Source of the DNA: Methanogenium sp. S4BF
GTDB taxonomy: Archaea > Halobacteriota > Methanomicrobia > Methanomicrobiales > Methanomicrobiaceae
NCBI RefSeq assembly: GCF_029633965.1
Contig: NZ_CP091277.1
Location: 1,361,940-1,425,939, forward strand
Direction: 5' to 3'
DNA length: 64,000 bases
The position numbers and the translations under genes were made by a program. Below, one piece after another: positions 35,402-45,206 of this stretch; the stretch's first letter is position 1; each line of letters starts with the position of its first letter. The notes beneath the pieces were generated by a model. The model ran no database searches, was not told the origin of the DNA, and saw only the letters and a list, made by a program, of their open reading frames with translations.

Positions 35402-35859
35402 CGCATCCTGTAGAGAAGTGAATTAATCTCACTTCCGTAGTTTCCGAGTGCACCGCCCTGCTGGAAGGTCCGCTTAATGGACTTGAATCCCTTGCGCGGA
35501 GGGTGGAGCCGGAGTACTGGCTTGAGTTCAGGCACATCAGTCATTGACGCTTCACCTGCACAGAGTGCAGCTGCGAATGCATTGATGTCCCCAAACGTTG
35601 AGTTCTCCTTCACATACTCATCGGTCAGGCGGATGTTTCCGGTCAGCCTGCCGCGGGTGGAGAGGACAGTCCCGAGGATCTCAGGATCAGCCTCGCCGTA
35701 TGCGACGTAATCCTTAACCTTCCGGATCATACCGAGGTATGCCGGGGTGTCCGGAATAAGGACACAGTGGTTGATGTGGTGAAGACGGAGCATCTTCAGG
35801 GTATCTTTAATCTCCCTGCTGCAGTTTACGACACCGCGTACCTGTACTACCACATACAT
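35398..35859 (-). CDS. rpl30: Ribosomal protein uL30
   Basis: A 153-residue archaeal-length L30, longer than the roughly 60-residue bacterial form. The conserved opening is [23 protein letters not shown] and the archaeal C-terminal part contains [24 protein letters not shown]. The first base of its ATG is the last base of the uS5 stop region (one-base overlap), and it overlaps uL15 at the other end. Confidence 0.94.
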   Translation of the reverse strand: MYVVVQVRGVVNCSREIKDTLKMLRLHHINHCVLIPDTPAYLGMIRKVKDYVAYGEADPEILGTVLSTRGRLTGNIRLTDEYVKENSTFGDINAFAAALCAGEASMTDVPELKPVLRLHPPRKGFKSIKRTFQQGGALGNYGSEINSLLYRMR

Positions 35860-36476
35860 TACTCCATCACTCCTGTTCTGACGAGGTTTGAATTCTTCAG
35901 TGCATCAAAGGTAGCCTTTGCAAAGTTGATGGTTGTCCGGGTCTGTCCGAATGAGGAGGTCCAGATATCGGTGACGCCTGCAAGTACAAGAACCTTCTTT
36001 CCAATGTCACCGGTCACAAGACCGATACCCTGGGGTGCCGGAATCAGTGTGATGGTCACACTGCCTGCCTTCCCCTGGACACGCATTGGAATGGAGTGTC
36101 CTTCACCGCAGCCACATTCCCAGCTGCCGCATCCGCGCTTTACGCAGATGACATTGATTTTTGCATTTGCAATTGCCTTCTTGATGGCATTGCCGACCTG
36201 TGCGTCCTTTGCCTGTCCGTAGCCGATGTAGCCGTCACGGTTTCCCACAACGACGACAGCACGGAATTTGACACGCCGGCCACTGTCGGTCATTCTCTGA
36301 ACCATGTTGATGTCAAGTACTTCATCCTCAAGGTCAGGGAGGAAATAATCGACAATACCTGGCTCTTTAATAGGTCTGCCGATGTCAAGCACTTCTTTCA
36401 GGCTTGTAAACTCGCCGGCAGCAACCTGTCTTCCGAGGCCTGTGATAGGAACCCATTCTTCCTGTTCATAGGCCAT
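35859..36476 (-). CDS. rps5: Ribosomal protein uS5
   Basis: A 205-residue small-subunit protein. [21 protein letters not shown] begins the double-stranded-RNA-binding-like domain, and [17 protein letters not shown] and the region near [14 protein letters not shown] mark the C-terminal domain. It contributes to decoding accuracy at the mRNA entry site. It sits one base after uL18 and overlaps uL30. Confidence 0.95.
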   Translation of the reverse strand: MAYEQEEWVPITGLGRQVAAGEFTSLKEVLDIGRPIKEPGIVDYFLPDLEDEVLDINMVQRMTDSGRRVKFRAVVVVGNRDGYIGYGQAKDAQVGNAIKKAIANAKINVICVKRGCGSWECGCGEGHSIPMRVQGKAGSVTITLIPAPQGIGLVTGDIGKKVLVLAGVTDIWTSSFGQTRTTINFAKATFDALKNSNLVRTGVME

Positions 36477-36477
36477 A

Positions 36478-37005
36478 TTACTTCAGCTCCTTCATGATTG
36501 CTTCTGCTGCCTGTTCCACATTTGCAACAAGATCTGCTGCACGCTCAGGTGCATATGCTGCAATGTGTGCGCCCTTCAGCCTGTCCTCATCCGGAAGAAT
36601 CGATTCACCGTGAGGGACATTCAGGCCGCCATCTACAGCGCCTTTCAGTGCCCCAAACACCTTCCCGCCAGGGGTTGAACGAATCAGACCAATGTCGAGG
36701 ATGGCTTCTTCATAGCCTGCATTCTGTGCACGGACTGCAAAGAGCATGCCGGTCAGATATGCTGCAGGTGTGTTTCCGGTAGCACCGGTAAACCCGAATG
36801 CTTCCAAATCGTTTGAGTATGCCGCAACAAGTGTCCGGTCACCCTCAAGGGTAGCTTCTACCAGCTGGATGATGATCTGCCGGTTGGTCTTGCGTACGAC
36901 CATACGCGGTTTCTCGGAGAGGAGAAGCCGCATCCGGGAGTAATAATCGGTCTTGCCCTCGTGTCTCCTTCTGAACGGGACAAAATACCGTGGTCCGGTT
37001 GCCAT
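36478..37005 (-). CDS. rpl18: Ribosomal protein uL18
   Basis: A 175-residue archaeal L18, which binds 5S rRNA in the central protuberance with uL5. The basic N-terminus [22 protein letters not shown] is the typical archaeal/eukaryal opening, and [21 protein letters not shown] follows in the second half. It shares one base with the eL19 gene. Confidence 0.95.
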   Translation of the reverse strand: MATGPRYFVPFRRRHEGKTDYYSRMRLLLSEKPRMVVRKTNRQIIIQLVEATLEGDRTLVAAYSNDLEAFGFTGATGNTPAAYLTGMLFAVRAQNAGYEEAILDIGLIRSTPGGKVFGALKGAVDGGLNVPHGESILPDEDRLKGAHIAAYAPERAADLVANVEQAAEAIMKELK

Positions 37006-37457
37006 TAGTTCATCCTCCCCTGAATCTGCTCAAGCTGTGCTTTCATATGTGCCACACTGCGGTACTGACCGCCTGCTGCCTTCCGGTATATTCTGCGGTA
37101 CAGCGTAGCATCAATGCTGCCGTCGTCACGCAGTATCCGGAGTTCACGCCGAATTGCACGGATCTTCTTGATCCAGACCCGCTTCGACGGTGTCCGTGCA
37201 TTAGCGGCTCCTTTCCTGCGTCCATGACCCTTACAGTGGCCATATGCACGCTTTGCGGTGAGAAGACGGGCACGGCCACGGCTGACACCTTTTACCGGCT
37301 TTGCACGGATTGCGCCCTCTTCAATAAGACCGCGGATATCCTCACGTGAGATTGCATTTTCAATCTCATCTTCACGCTCGCTGTCCAGCCAGACACGGTT
37401 GACACCGCACTTCAGAACAGCTGCTGCGATACGACGCTGATTTTTGAGATCACTCAT
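37005..37457 (-). CDS. rpl19e: Ribosomal protein eL19
   Basis: A 150-residue protein of the archaeal/eukaryal L19 family, absent from bacteria. [20 protein letters not shown] is the conserved N-terminus and [20 protein letters not shown] the basic linker that lies on rRNA, followed by a long C-terminal helix. ATG 37457 (MSDLKNQR) is chosen; the open frame runs 12 codons further into the eL32 gene, whose 3' end it overlaps by eight bases. Confidence 0.94.
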   Translation of the reverse strand: MSDLKNQRRIAAAVLKCGVNRVWLDSEREDEIENAISREDIRGLIEEGAIRAKPVKGVSRGRARLLTAKRAYGHCKGHGRRKGAANARTPSKRVWIKKIRAIRRELRILRDDGSIDATLYRRIYRKAAGGQYRSVAHMKAQLEQIQGRMN

Positions 37458-37896
37458 CAGAAGCCACCTCTTCCTCAACGTCCTCTTCCACAACCTCAGG
37501 CTCTTCTGCAGCCTGCATGGATGCGTCCTTCAGGTTGATAACCTTAAGACCAAGTGCAAGCGCCTTGTCCTGAATGACTTCGCGCTTCCGGTTGCCTACG
37601 GTGCCTCCAACACGGACTGCATGCATCTCGGGGCTGAGCCCTTCAAGGTCTGCAGGTGCGAACACGAGAATTTCTTCATATCCGCTGGGGTGAAGTCCAC
37701 GAACAGCGACAGGGCTTCCGAACCCGGGTTTTGGGTGTCTGCCCTTTGCACGCTTATGCATGCGCTGCTTACTCTGAAGACCACGTGGGCGTCTCCATAC
37801 ATCATCCAGCTTCTTCTTTTGGGAAAGACACTGGCGTTTAAATGTTACCCGCTTTCCGGTGCGTGCACGGATAAGTCTCATCTTTTCGTCAGCCAT
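37450..37896 (-). CDS. rpl32e: Ribosomal protein eL32
   Basis: A 148-residue archaeal/eukaryal protein. The core is [29 protein letters not shown] and [11 protein letters not shown]; the C-terminal 20 residues are almost all acidic (repeated Glu/Val), an extension that is not part of the core fold. ATG 37896 is preferred; a GTG nine bases upstream lies in the uL6 stop region. It overlaps the start of eL19. Confidence 0.93.
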   Translation of the reverse strand: MADEKMRLIRARTGKRVTFKRQCLSQKKKLDDVWRRPRGLQSKQRMHKRAKGRHPKPGFGSPVAVRGLHPSGYEEILVFAPADLEGLSPEMHAVRVGGTVGNRKREVIQDKALALGLKVINLKDASMQAAEEPEVVEEDVEEEVASDE

Positions 37897-37901
37897 CCTA
37901 A

Positions 37902-38426
37902 TCACGCCTTCTCAATGATGTATATTCCATCCTGGAACACACGGGGATCACGGTTGCGCACATGCGTAGCCCGCTCAATACGGGCGGCTGTGGTGCCTAC
38001 GAGTTCTTTATCGATGCCTGAGATAGTGAGTTCGTCGTTTCCGGTTGAAACGGTCACTCCCTCTGAAATCCGTGCAACCCGCGGCTGCTTCTCGCCGAGG
38101 AAATTGATAATCTCAAGAGCTGTCTCAGTCTTCTTGAGCTGGATAGGGAAGTGACTGTAAACCACTTTCATCTTATATTCATACCCTTCTGTAACCCCGG
38201 CGCACATATTGCGTGCAAGGGCTGCATAGGTCCCGATCATTGCAAGAATTTTCTTCCGTGTCGATGCAGTTGAAACGGTAAAAACCGTGCCATCGCAGGA
38301 GACATCTATGCCCGGGTAGCGCATATTCCGTGTGAGTTTTCCTTTGGGTCCCTCAACGATGAGGGTCGTCCCATCCATCGTTGCGGTGACACCCGCGGGA
38401 ATCTCAACAGTACGTTCACTCAGCAT
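37902..38426 (-). CDS. rpl6: Ribosomal protein uL6
   Basis: A 174-residue large-subunit protein near the factor-binding site, built of two similar domains. TVEIPAGVTATMDGTTLIVEGPKGKL opens the first, and RIERATHVRNRDPRVFQDGIYI is the conserved end of the second. It lies 11 bases after uS8 in the same transcript. Confidence 0.95.
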   Translation of the reverse strand: MLSERTVEIPAGVTATMDGTTLIVEGPKGKLTRNMRYPGIDVSCDGTVFTVSTASTRKKILAMIGTYAALARNMCAGVTEGYEYKMKVVYSHFPIQLKKTETALEIINFLGEKQPRVARISEGVTVSTGNDELTISGIDKELVGTTAARIERATHVRNRDPRVFQDGIYIIEKA

Positions 38427-38437
38427 TTAACACACCT

Positions 38438-38830
38438 TTAGTATACATACCCGAGCAGTTCCCCGCCGACGCCTGCTTTTCTGGCCTGCTCATGTGACAC
38501 CACGCCCTTTGACGTGGACATCAGCAGAAGACCAAAATTCTTGGCCGGAAGGTACTGTGTCTCCCATTCTTCAAGCTCTGCCAACTTCACGGAGTACCGC
38601 GGTGAGATAACACCGCATTTGTTGATGTTTCCGTTCAGTTTCACATTGAACTGACCGCCACGGCCATCTTCAATGAGTTCAAATTCTGCAATATAGCCCT
38701 TCTCTTTCATGATGCCGAGCATTGAACCGAGAAGCCTGCCTGCCGGTTCAACGATACAGCTCGTCTTGCCGACATCGGAGGCGTTCTTGATGGTGCTCAT
38801 TGCATCTGCAATCGGATTTAATCGTGCCAT
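38438..38830 (-). CDS. rps8: Ribosomal protein uS8
   Basis: A 130-residue primary 16S rRNA binder. The N-terminal [21 protein letters not shown] and the C-terminal [29 protein letters not shown] with the S-T-S-K-G-V loop are diagnostic. It follows uS14 by 13 bases. In bacteria S8 represses its own operon; whether that applies here cannot be seen. Confidence 0.95.
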   Translation of the reverse strand: MARLNPIADAMSTIKNASDVGKTSCIVEPAGRLLGSMLGIMKEKGYIAEFELIEDGRGGQFNVKLNGNINKCGVISPRYSVKLAELEEWETQYLPAKNFGLLLMSTSKGVVSHEQARKAGVGGELLGYVY

Positions 38831-38843
38831 TATCCTCTGCCTC

Positions 38844-39017
38844 CTAGTTCATCTTCTTAAAGCCGATTTTAGCGGCATTGTCCCGGAAGCACTGACGGCA
38901 GAGCATAATATTGTGCCGGCGGACAAGCCCCTGCTTTCTTCCGCACATCTGGCACTCATTTGCACCACGACCGAATTTCTTCGGTGATGCACCGGATTTA
39001 TTCCCCTGTTCTGCCAT
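38844..39017 (-). CDS. rps14: Ribosomal protein uS14, zinc-binding form
   Basis: A 57-residue protein, short enough to be missed by length filters. I translated it directly: the first residues are [18 protein letters not shown], then a zinc site of two pairs, CQMC and CRQC, separated by RRHNIM, and an FKKMN end. This is the archaeal/eukaryal S29-like form. Its ATG overlaps the stop of uL5 by one base (TAATG) and uS8 follows 13 bases after its stop. Confidence 0.95.
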   Translation of the reverse strand: MAEQGNKSGASPKKFGRGANECQMCGRKQGLVRRHNIMLCRQCFRDNAAKIGFKKMN

Positions 39018-39523
39018 TAGATTACCTCTACATTGAATGCTTCATTCATGTACGCCACAGCGTCTGCTTTGGTGACACGCTGTTTTGTCGGGAGCTTTTT
39101 CTTCTGAATTGATCTGCGCACAATGCGAATGCCCTTGCGCTCAAGAACAACGTTGACATCCATTCCATAGATACCGATCATCGGATCGTAGCTCTGGCCC
39201 GGGAAGTCAGTGTGTTCCTCAATACCGAATGAGAAGTTGCCGGTTGCATCGAACTGGGAAGCTGAAAGTGTATTTTCTACAATTTCAAGGGCAGTGCGCA
39301 CAAATTCCTCTGCACGGGCACCACGGAGGGTGACGCGGCATCCAAGCGGCTGTCCCTTCCGGATACCGAATGCAGGCTGGGTCCTCTTCGCATAGGCACG
39401 AATTGGAGTCTGTCCGGTAATAGCGGTGATAATGTTCTCTCCTTTGACGAGTTTGTCACCGGCTTCACCGACACCCATGTGCACGATGACTTTATCGACA
39501 TAGAGTCCCTGCATTGGGTTCAC
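39017..39523 (-). CDS. rpl5: Ribosomal protein uL5
   Basis: A 168-residue 5S rRNA-binding protein. [23 protein letters not shown] is near the N-terminus, [27 protein letters not shown] in the middle, and [25 protein letters not shown] forms the P-site tRNA contact loop region. It overlaps the eS4 stop by four bases. Confidence 0.95.
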   Translation of the reverse strand: MNPMQGLYVDKVIVHMGVGEAGDKLVKGENIITAITGQTPIRAYAKRTQPAFGIRKGQPLGCRVTLRGARAEEFVRTALEIVENTLSASQFDATGNFSFGIEEHTDFPGQSYDPMIGIYGMDVNVVLERKGIRIVRRSIQKKKLPTKQRVTKADAVAYMNEAFNVEVI

Positions 39524-40248
39524 TGTTCAATCCCCCATTCGCTGATTACAGACTCCTCGCGTCCGATCATAAAGACGTAGTTCTCAATCGTCTCGAATGC
39601 CTCACCGGTGCCGTCCTCTGCAAGAATGACACGGTTTGGAATACTTCCGGGAAGTACGTCAATCTGGGTTATTTTGCCGATCTTTCCGGAGTGGCGTCCA
39701 CCAATGACCATTGCTGTGTTGCCCTCTTTAAAGGCAAAGTGGTCAGTGACTTCGAATTTGTTCTCCGGATTCATGGAGACGACAACAGAGTCTTTTGGTT
39801 TGTAGTCCTGTGTGTCGACGATGATGTTTGCACCGTAGCGGAGATTCAGCTGAATCTTTCCGCCCTTCACGATTGTCTTGTCTGCAATCTTGCAGAGGCG
39901 GCTCTGTGCTGCTTCTGCGGAGATGGGAACGGAGACAATATCGCCGCGCTTTGCACGGAGAATACGGAAGTACTTGTCCACAGACGGAAGAGCGATGATG
40001 TCAAATACACCGATACCCATCTTTGGGTCAGTGCAGACAGCACCGTTCACAAGCACTGCACGGCTCTTGAGGACACGCTTGACCTCGCTCATTGTGAGTG
40101 CGATTCCCATGTGGTCACGCAGCCACACTGCCATTGGCATTGCGCTTGCATTGTGAGGACCGGGTGCGGTCTTTGTCACAAATGTGTTCGTCTTCTTGGC
40201 AATACGCCATGAACCAGGGCTGTTGAGCCTCTTTAAGTGGTTCGACAT
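39520..40248 (-). CDS. rps4e: Ribosomal protein eS4
   Basis: A 242-residue archaeal/eukaryal S4e. Diagnostic segments are the start [20 protein letters not shown], the S4-like RNA-binding part near [21 protein letters not shown], and a KOW-like C-terminal domain ([16 protein letters not shown]). It is unrelated to bacterial S4. It shares one base with uL24. Confidence 0.95.
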   Translation of the reverse strand: MSNHLKRLNSPGSWRIAKKTNTFVTKTAPGPHNASAMPMAVWLRDHMGIALTMSEVKRVLKSRAVLVNGAVCTDPKMGIGVFDIIALPSVDKYFRILRAKRGDIVSVPISAEAAQSRLCKIADKTIVKGGKIQLNLRYGANIIVDTQDYKPKDSVVVSMNPENKFEVTDHFAFKEGNTAMVIGGRHSGKIGKITQIDVLPGSIPNRVILAEDGTGEAFETIENYVFMIGREESVISEWGIEQ

Positions 40249-40613
40249 TACTTCTTCGCCTCCAGCTTCTCCTCACGACGTTTGTCTTTCAGATTCAGTT
40301 TCACGATGCATACATTGGATGCATCTACCGGGCGCGGAACCTCAGTTCCGTCTGCACGGGTTGATGCAACACCGTGGACAATGATCCGCGACGTCTCGAG
40401 ATCAACCATGTCAACAATACCTTCATCGCCGGCAAAGTCTCCACGAATGACACGGACGGTGTCACCGGTTACAACACGCACATTTCTGCGGCTGTACTGT
40501 TCCCGGAGTTCCTTTGAAAGCGGAGCATTCAGGAAACGACCCCTGGCATGAAGGGGTGCATTGTAGCGGTATTTGCGCTGTTTGCGCGGTTGTGTGCTTG
40601 CAATACGTACCAT
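40248..40613 (-). CDS. rpl24: Ribosomal protein uL24
   Basis: A 121-residue protein starting assembly of the large subunit near the exit tunnel. The archaeal-type N-terminus has QPRKQRKYRYNAPLHARGRFL, and the KOW motif is VVTGDTVRVIRGDFAGDEGIVDMVD. It follows uL14 by 12 bases. Confidence 0.95.
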   Translation of the reverse strand: MVRIASTQPRKQRKYRYNAPLHARGRFLNAPLSKELREQYSRRNVRVVTGDTVRVIRGDFAGDEGIVDMVDLETSRIIVHGVASTRADGTEVPRPVDASNVCIVKLNLKDKRREEKLEAKK

Positions 40614-40625
40614 ATTTCCTTCACC

Positions 40626-41024
40626 TCAGACGATAATGGTCGCCATTGAACCGATCTTGGGGAAACGCTCTGCCACTTCACGTGCGACAGGGCCTTTAAT
40701 CTCGGTTCCCTTGGGTTCTCCGCGTTCGTTCACTACTACCATTGCGTTGTCCTCAAACGACAGACGAAGGCCGGAAACTCTCCTGATCTCCTTCTTCTGC
40801 CTGATGACGACTGCCTTCACGAGCTTCTTACGCATGTCGGGAGTGCCTTTTTTGACCGTGACCGTTGCAATATCCCCCAGACCCAGTTTGGGCTGGCGGC
40901 GGCGTACGCCGTGGTACCGGTCTACAGAAACAATCTCTACCTGGCGTGCACCGGTGTTGTCAACGCAGACAAGGCGGCTGCCTGTTGCGAGTGCACGGGG
41001 TGTACGGGATTGTTTTGCTTTCAT
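40626..41024 (-). CDS. rpl14: Ribosomal protein uL14
   Basis: A 132-residue protein at the subunit interface. [20 protein letters not shown] is the strongly conserved opening, [13 protein letters not shown] the central basic loop and [18 protein letters not shown] the end. It overlaps the uS17 stop by four bases. Confidence 0.95.
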   Translation of the reverse strand: MKAKQSRTPRALATGSRLVCVDNTGARQVEIVSVDRYHGVRRRQPKLGLGDIATVTVKKGTPDMRKKLVKAVVIRQKKEIRRVSGLRLSFEDNAMVVVNERGEPKGTEIKGPVAREVAERFPKIGSMATIIV

Positions 41025-41347
41025 TCTGTCATCACCTCAACGACGACAAATTTCTTGGTCTTTGAGAGTGGGCGGCATTCGGCAATCTTTACCATGTCGC
41101 CTACTCTGAGATCAATGCAGGGAGAGTGATGGGCATGGATATGTGAACTGCGTTTTTCATAACGCTTGTATTTCTTCACATAATGCAGGTAGTCACGGGA
41201 GACTACTACTGATCCCTGCATCCGGTCACTCACGACCTTACCGGTAATCACCTGGCCGCGCACCGGTAAAGTGCCGTGAAATGGACAGTTCACGTCATTA
41301 CATTCCTTTTCGGGAATGGGGACGTTCAATCCTGTGTTTTTAGCCAT
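41021..41347 (-). CDS. rps17: Ribosomal protein uS17
   Basis: A 108-residue archaeal S17. The N-terminal extension contains [10 protein letters not shown], and the OB-fold follows: [31 protein letters not shown] and [17 protein letters not shown]. It is downstream of the RNase P component gene by eight bases. Confidence 0.95.
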   Translation of the reverse strand: MAKNTGLNVPIPEKECNDVNCPFHGTLPVRGQVITGKVVSDRMQGSVVVSRDYLHYVKKYKRYEKRSSHIHAHHSPCIDLRVGDMVKIAECRPLSKTKKFVVVEVMTE

Positions 41348-41355
41348 TATTTACC

Positions 41356-41631
41356 TCAGTTTCTGATTCGCATGCTGATTCTTCTTTCAGGCCGCATAAC
41401 CAGCACCGACCCATCAACCCGTACGTGGGTATCATCGGGAAGGTGCAGGTCAAAGGTCGCACATTTCTTTGCAACCCGGAGGGTGCGGTCACCGGCACAG
41501 ATCTCAATCATCTGCCTGGACTCGCCGCAGACCACACCGGAAATACCGGTCTGGGTGGGGTTTGATGAAGCATGAACCCGTATCGGAAGCCCGATGAGTT
41601 CATGCCGGCAGACGTTCTGTGCGGTGATCAT
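41356..41631 (-). CDS. rnp1: Ribonuclease P protein component 1
   Basis: A 91-residue homologue of eukaryotic Rpp29/Pop4, one of the proteins supporting the RNase P RNA that cuts the 5' leader of pre-tRNAs. The Sm-like barrel shows in HELIGLPIRVHASSNPTQTGISGVV and LRVAKKCATFDLHLPD. It is normally found between uL29 and uS17, as here. The SUI1/eIF1 gene that often lies between uL29 and this gene is missing; only 31 bases separate them. Confidence 0.9.
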   Translation of the reverse strand: MITAQNVCRHELIGLPIRVHASSNPTQTGISGVVCGESRQMIEICAGDRTLRVAKKCATFDLHLPDDTHVRVDGSVLVMRPERRISMRIRN

Positions 41632-41662
41632 GTGTGTGTTTCCTTATGGCCTGAAGAGAGAA

Positions 41663-41866
41663 TCAGGCGTTGCGGCGCTTGTTCTGCTCAGTGCTGATCC
41701 GGGCGATTGTTCTCCGGATTTCACGGATGCGTCCGGGGTTCTCCGGTGCGCCTCCTGCACTCACTTTTCCGTTATTCTCAACCAGTTCAAGCCTGAGCTT
41801 TGCAAGCTGCTCCTGGAGTTCAACATCACTGAAATCAGCGACTTCTGCTGCACGAAAGATTGCCAT
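41663..41866 (-). CDS. rpl29: Ribosomal protein uL29
   Basis: A 67-residue two-helix protein at the exit tunnel opening. The pattern ELQEQLAKLRLELVENNGK and NPGRIREIRRTIARISTEQN is typical. It follows uS3 by two bases. Confidence 0.93.
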   Translation of the reverse strand: MAIFRAAEVADFSDVELQEQLAKLRLELVENNGKVSAGGAPENPGRIREIRRTIARISTEQNKRRNA

Positions 41867-41868
41867 AA

Positions 41869-42585
41869 TCAGAATTCCTCCTGTACGGGAACATCCTCAG
41901 CTGCTTCGAGTTCAGCGTCAATCTCTGCACCAATGATGTCTTCTTCGATGTCTGCGGCCTCATATACCGGCTCTTCAGGAGCGACGGCCTGGGGCTCGAG
42001 CACCTCAAAGGTATCAGGCAGACGTGCTCCCGGCGGGATGATCTTGACCTGAACACCGATGGTTCCAAGCTTCTTGATTGCAAGGGCAAACCCGTGATCG
42101 ACGATGGTCACAGATGGCTCACCGGAGTGCTTTACATAGCCCTCGGTGAACTTCTGGACACGTGAACGGGCGCCGGTCAGTTTCCCTGAAAGAACGACCT
42201 CACAGCCGAGTGCACCGGAATCCATTACACGGCGGAGAACACTGTTCCCTGCCTTGCGGAAATACCAGCCGCGCTCGAGTGAATTTGCAAGTCTCTCTGC
42301 CATAATCTGGGCGTTGAAACTTGGCTCGTCCACCTGCTGGACTTCAATCTGCGGGGACTCGATACCATAGTCATTCTGGAGGTCGGTGGTCAGCTGACGG
42401 ACAACCTTGCCGCCCTTTCCGATGACAATACCTGGCTTTTCGGCAAAGATGGTGATCTGAGTGCCGAGAGGGGTCCGGACAATCTCCATGCCGCCGTAGC
42501 CTGCACGTTTCAGCTCCTTTTCAAGGTAGTTCTGGACACGTGCTGCGCGGACACCATCCGCTACAAATCTCTTCTCGATTCCCAT
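41869..42585 (-). CDS. rps3: Ribosomal protein uS3
   Basis: A 238-residue protein of the mRNA entry channel. The KH domain contains [14 protein letters not shown], and the second domain [25 protein letters not shown]. After the fold the chain ends in a 40-residue acidic tail rich in Glu, Ala and Asp ([19 protein letters not shown]), a feature also seen on eL32 in this array. Confidence 0.95.
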   Translation of the reverse strand: MGIEKRFVADGVRAARVQNYLEKELKRAGYGGMEIVRTPLGTQITIFAEKPGIVIGKGGKVVRQLTTDLQNDYGIESPQIEVQQVDEPSFNAQIMAERLANSLERGWYFRKAGNSVLRRVMDSGALGCEVVLSGKLTGARSRVQKFTEGYVKHSGEPSVTIVDHGFALAIKKLGTIGVQVKIIPPGARLPDTFEVLEPQAVAPEEPVYEAADIEEDIIGAEIDAELEAAEDVPVQEEF

Positions 42586-42589
42586 ATTT

Positions 42590-43051
42590 TCAGGCCTCCT
42601 TCACTGCAATCTCGATGTTGACAGACTCTGCGAATTTCGGTGTGGCGCGTCCCATTGCACGGGGGAAGATGCCCCGTGTTCTGCGGCCACGGTTTGCAGA
42701 TATCTGATAAATTACGAGGTTTTCTGTGTCAAGACCAATGTATTCCGCGTTCTTCTCAACTGATCTGATCAGTTTGATGAAGTATGAGGATGCCTTGACG
42801 GGGTACCGGCCGGCATCCCAGCCCTTCAGGCCACGCTTGTGTGCAACATCTCTGTTGAACCGGCGGAATGGTACTGCACGCTTCAGTGCAACAACATCCT
42901 CAAGGTATTCAATTGCGTCTTTGGTCTTCATCCCTCTGACTTCACGGGCAATCTCAATTGAATGCTTCGGGGAAATCGGAAGTTCGTTTGCCTTTGCGCG
43001 GGCAGATTCGCCCTCTGGTTTAATAGAATATGCTGTTCTTGCCATTTCCAT
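42590..43051 (-). CDS. rpl22: Ribosomal protein uL22
   Basis: A 153-residue archaeal-length L22 that lines the exit tunnel. [37 protein letters not shown] is its N-terminal part and [18 protein letters not shown] the tunnel hairpin region. ATG 43051 overlaps the uS19 stop (TGATG); ATG 43045 is an alternative with a better-placed GTGA. Confidence 0.94.
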   Translation of the reverse strand: MEMARTAYSIKPEGESARAKANELPISPKHSIEIAREVRGMKTKDAIEYLEDVVALKRAVPFRRFNRDVAHKRGLKGWDAGRYPVKASSYFIKLIRSVEKNAEYIGLDTENLVIYQISANRGRRTRGIFPRAMGRATPKFAESVNIEIAVKEA

Positions 43052-43464
43052 CACTTCAGGGGTACGAATTTACTCGACCGGGTTGCTCCGATACCGGCAC
43101 TGCCGTGGTTCACACGTCCGCGGGTTGGCGCAAACTCTCCCAGATAATGGAAGACAGCCTCGGGCTGAATCTCCACCGGCATGAAATTCTTGCCATTGTG
43201 GATTTCAATAGTTTGTCCAACCATCTCGGGGAGAATGATCATATCACGGAGGTGAGTCCGGATACGTTCCTTGCCACCTCTGATATCATGCAACAGGCTC
43301 TCGTGTCCCGGGGAAAGGCCGCGGTTGATCCGGCGGCGAATCCGTGCAGGCATAATGGGCAGGAGTTCGCTCATGCCCATCTGCTGCAGATCTTCAATTT
43401 TGTAGCCGTGGTAGGTGAATTCCTCTTTCCGCCTCGGCAACCTTCTCTGTGTCTTTTTTGCCAT
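43051..43464 (-). CDS. rps19: Ribosomal protein uS19
   Basis: A 137-residue archaeal S19 of the small-subunit head. [21 protein letters not shown] is the archaeal/eukaryal signature region; the conserved core [11 protein letters not shown] and [16 protein letters not shown] follows. The gene starts 16 bases after the stop of uL2. Confidence 0.95.
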   Translation of the reverse strand: MAKKTQRRLPRRKEEFTYHGYKIEDLQQMGMSELLPIMPARIRRRINRGLSPGHESLLHDIRGGKERIRTHLRDMIILPEMVGQTIEIHNGKNFMPVEIQPEAVFHYLGEFAPTRGRVNHGSAGIGATRSSKFVPLK

Positions 43465-43480
43465 ATCTGATCACTCCCGA

Positions 43481-44194
43481 CTATTTCCTTCCGGTCCTCT
43501 TCGAGGCGATATGTCCGACTTTTCGTCCAGGTGATGTGCCACGGGCACTGCTCTTTGGCCTGCCGACATGCTGGTGTCCACCGCCACCGAACGGGTGGTC
43601 AATGACATTCATACAGACAGCCTTGGAACGCGGCCATTTCTGTGCCTGGGATTTCATCTTGTGGAATTTCTTTCCTGCCTTGACAAACGGCTTCTCACTG
43701 CGTCCGCCACCGGCGACAATGCCGATGGTGGCACGACAGTCTGCGTTGAACCATTTGTGCTTGCCGGAGGGCATCTTGATACCGACGCGGCCTTCGTCCT
43801 TGCCGATAACCTGTGCCTGCACACCGGATGCACGAATGAACTTGCCGCCGTCATTTGGCCGTGCCTCGACATTACAGACGTAGGCACCGACAGGGACTGC
43901 AGCAAGGGTGAGTGTGTTTCCGTTCTTCACCGGAGCTTCAGGGCCCCATACGATCTTGTCGCCAATGCCCACACCTTCGGTAATGAGCATGAACATCTTC
44001 TTTTTGCTGCCGTCAAGCTCGACCTTGGCAATGGGCGTGTGCCGGGCAGGGTCGTGCTCGATATCGATCACAACACCGCTGACGGTCTCACCGATCGTAC
44101 CGGGGTGCTTGAGTTCAGCCTTGTATTTGTGTGAAGGTGCACGGTATGTCGGGCCTCCACGACCACGGTTCTGGGATATAATGCGTTTACCCAT
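43481..44194 (-). CDS. rpl2: Ribosomal protein uL2
   Basis: A 237-residue protein needed for subunit joining and peptidyl transfer. Landmarks are GKRIISQNRGRGGPTYRAPSHKYK at the start and, near the end, GVCMNVIDHPFGGGGHQH-like residues (VCMNVIDHPFGGGGH) containing the essential histidine. Ten bases separate it from uL23. Confidence 0.96.
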   Translation of the reverse strand: MGKRIISQNRGRGGPTYRAPSHKYKAELKHPGTIGETVSGVVIDIEHDPARHTPIAKVELDGSKKKMFMLITEGVGIGDKIVWGPEAPVKNGNTLTLAAVPVGAYVCNVEARPNDGGKFIRASGVQAQVIGKDEGRVGIKMPSGKHKWFNADCRATIGIVAGGGRSEKPFVKAGKKFHKMKSQAQKWPRSKAVCMNVIDHPFGGGGHQHVGRPKSSARGTSPGRKVGHIASKRTGRK

Positions 44195-44204
44195 TCAAAC
44201 CACC

Positions 44205-44453
44205 TCAGAGGATTCCCAGCCGTGAAAGTATCTCTTCACCAGCTTTCTTGTCTTCAAATGTGACAATGGCTTTCTTCTGGCCTTTCATTGTCATCAGAGT
44301 CGTAACAGATGCTACTTTGTGAGCAAACATCTCCTCGACTGCACGTGCGATCTTGTTTTTGTCTGCGTCACGGCGGACAATGAACTGAAGTTTGCCGTCA
44401 GTGTCGAGCATCATGGATGCCTTTTCTGAGACATAGGGAGTCTTAATTATCAT
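44205..44453 (-). CDS. rpl23: Ribosomal protein uL23
   Basis: An 82-residue protein at the exit tunnel, docking site for SRP and the translocon. IIKTPYVSEKASMMLDTDGKLQFIV and KNKIARAVEEMFAHKVASVTT are typical. It starts one base after the stop of uL4. Confidence 0.94.
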   Translation of the reverse strand: MIIKTPYVSEKASMMLDTDGKLQFIVRRDADKNKIARAVEEMFAHKVASVTTLMTMKGQKKAIVTFEDKKAGEEILSRLGIL

Positions 44454-44454
44454 C

Positions 44455-45201
44455 TCACATCATCTCCAGTTTCTTCAGTGCACCTGCAGTCCAGACAGTC
44501 AGGCGCCCGGCCTGTGTGCCTGGTGCGAGCAGTTCAGCGTTCAGTTCGCCCACAGCGACAGCATCCACACCTGCAAGGTTGACTGCTGCACGCAGGGGTG
44601 CTTCGCTGGTGACAATCAGCAGGCTCTTGCGCTGCTTGTACCGGCGGCCACGCATCTTGCCACGGCCTGCACGTACCTTTTTGCTTGCTGCAGAGCGCTC
44701 TACATCGGCGTATACGCCTGCGACAGAGAGTGCTGCTACGACATCCTTTGCGGTGGTCAGACCCTCGAATGCATCTTCAAAGATGACGGGGACGGTACCT
44801 TCAAAGAGATGGCCGCGTGCGGAGATCAGCTCCTCGTTCATGGTTGCTGCAATAGCAGACCGAATGGCAAGGCGCTTCTCCTGTTTATTGATCTTACGGA
44901 CCAGCTTCTTCTCCACTTTTGGAGGGTGTGCTGCGCGTCCACCAACTGCCTGCGGGATACGTGCAACACGTGATCCGTTCTTCAGGCGCGGGACCTGTGC
45001 AACACCACGGCCACTGCCCCAGGAGACAGCGGATGTGCGCATCCCTGCCCGTGGATCGGTGCCGTGCGGCTGGTAACGCTCACTCTGAAGTGCCAGAACC
45101 GCGTTTTTGATGAGGTCCGGACGGTAGGTCTCTCCAAAGACTGCAGGGAGCTCAATCTCTCCTGCTGAACCACCGTCAATTGTTGAAATCTGTGCCTTCA
45201 T
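44455..45201 (-). CDS. rpl4: Ribosomal protein uL4
   Basis: A 248-residue archaeal L4. GTDPRAGMRTSAVSWGSGRGVAQVPR is the extended loop entering the tunnel, GGRAAHPPK follows, and RAGRGKMRGRRYKQRKSLL lies near the middle of the globular domain. It lies five bases after uL3. Confidence 0.95.
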   Translation of the reverse strand: MKAQISTIDGGSAGEIELPAVFGETYRPDLIKNAVLALQSERYQPHGTDPRAGMRTSAVSWGSGRGVAQVPRLKNGSRVARIPQAVGGRAAHPPKVEKKLVRKINKQEKRLAIRSAIAATMNEELISARGHLFEGTVPVIFEDAFEGLTTAKDVVAALSVAGVYADVERSAASKKVRAGRGKMRGRRYKQRKSLLIVTSEAPLRAAVNLAGVDAVAVGELNAELLAPGTQAGRLTVWTAGALKKLEMM

Positions 45202-45206
45202 TCAGT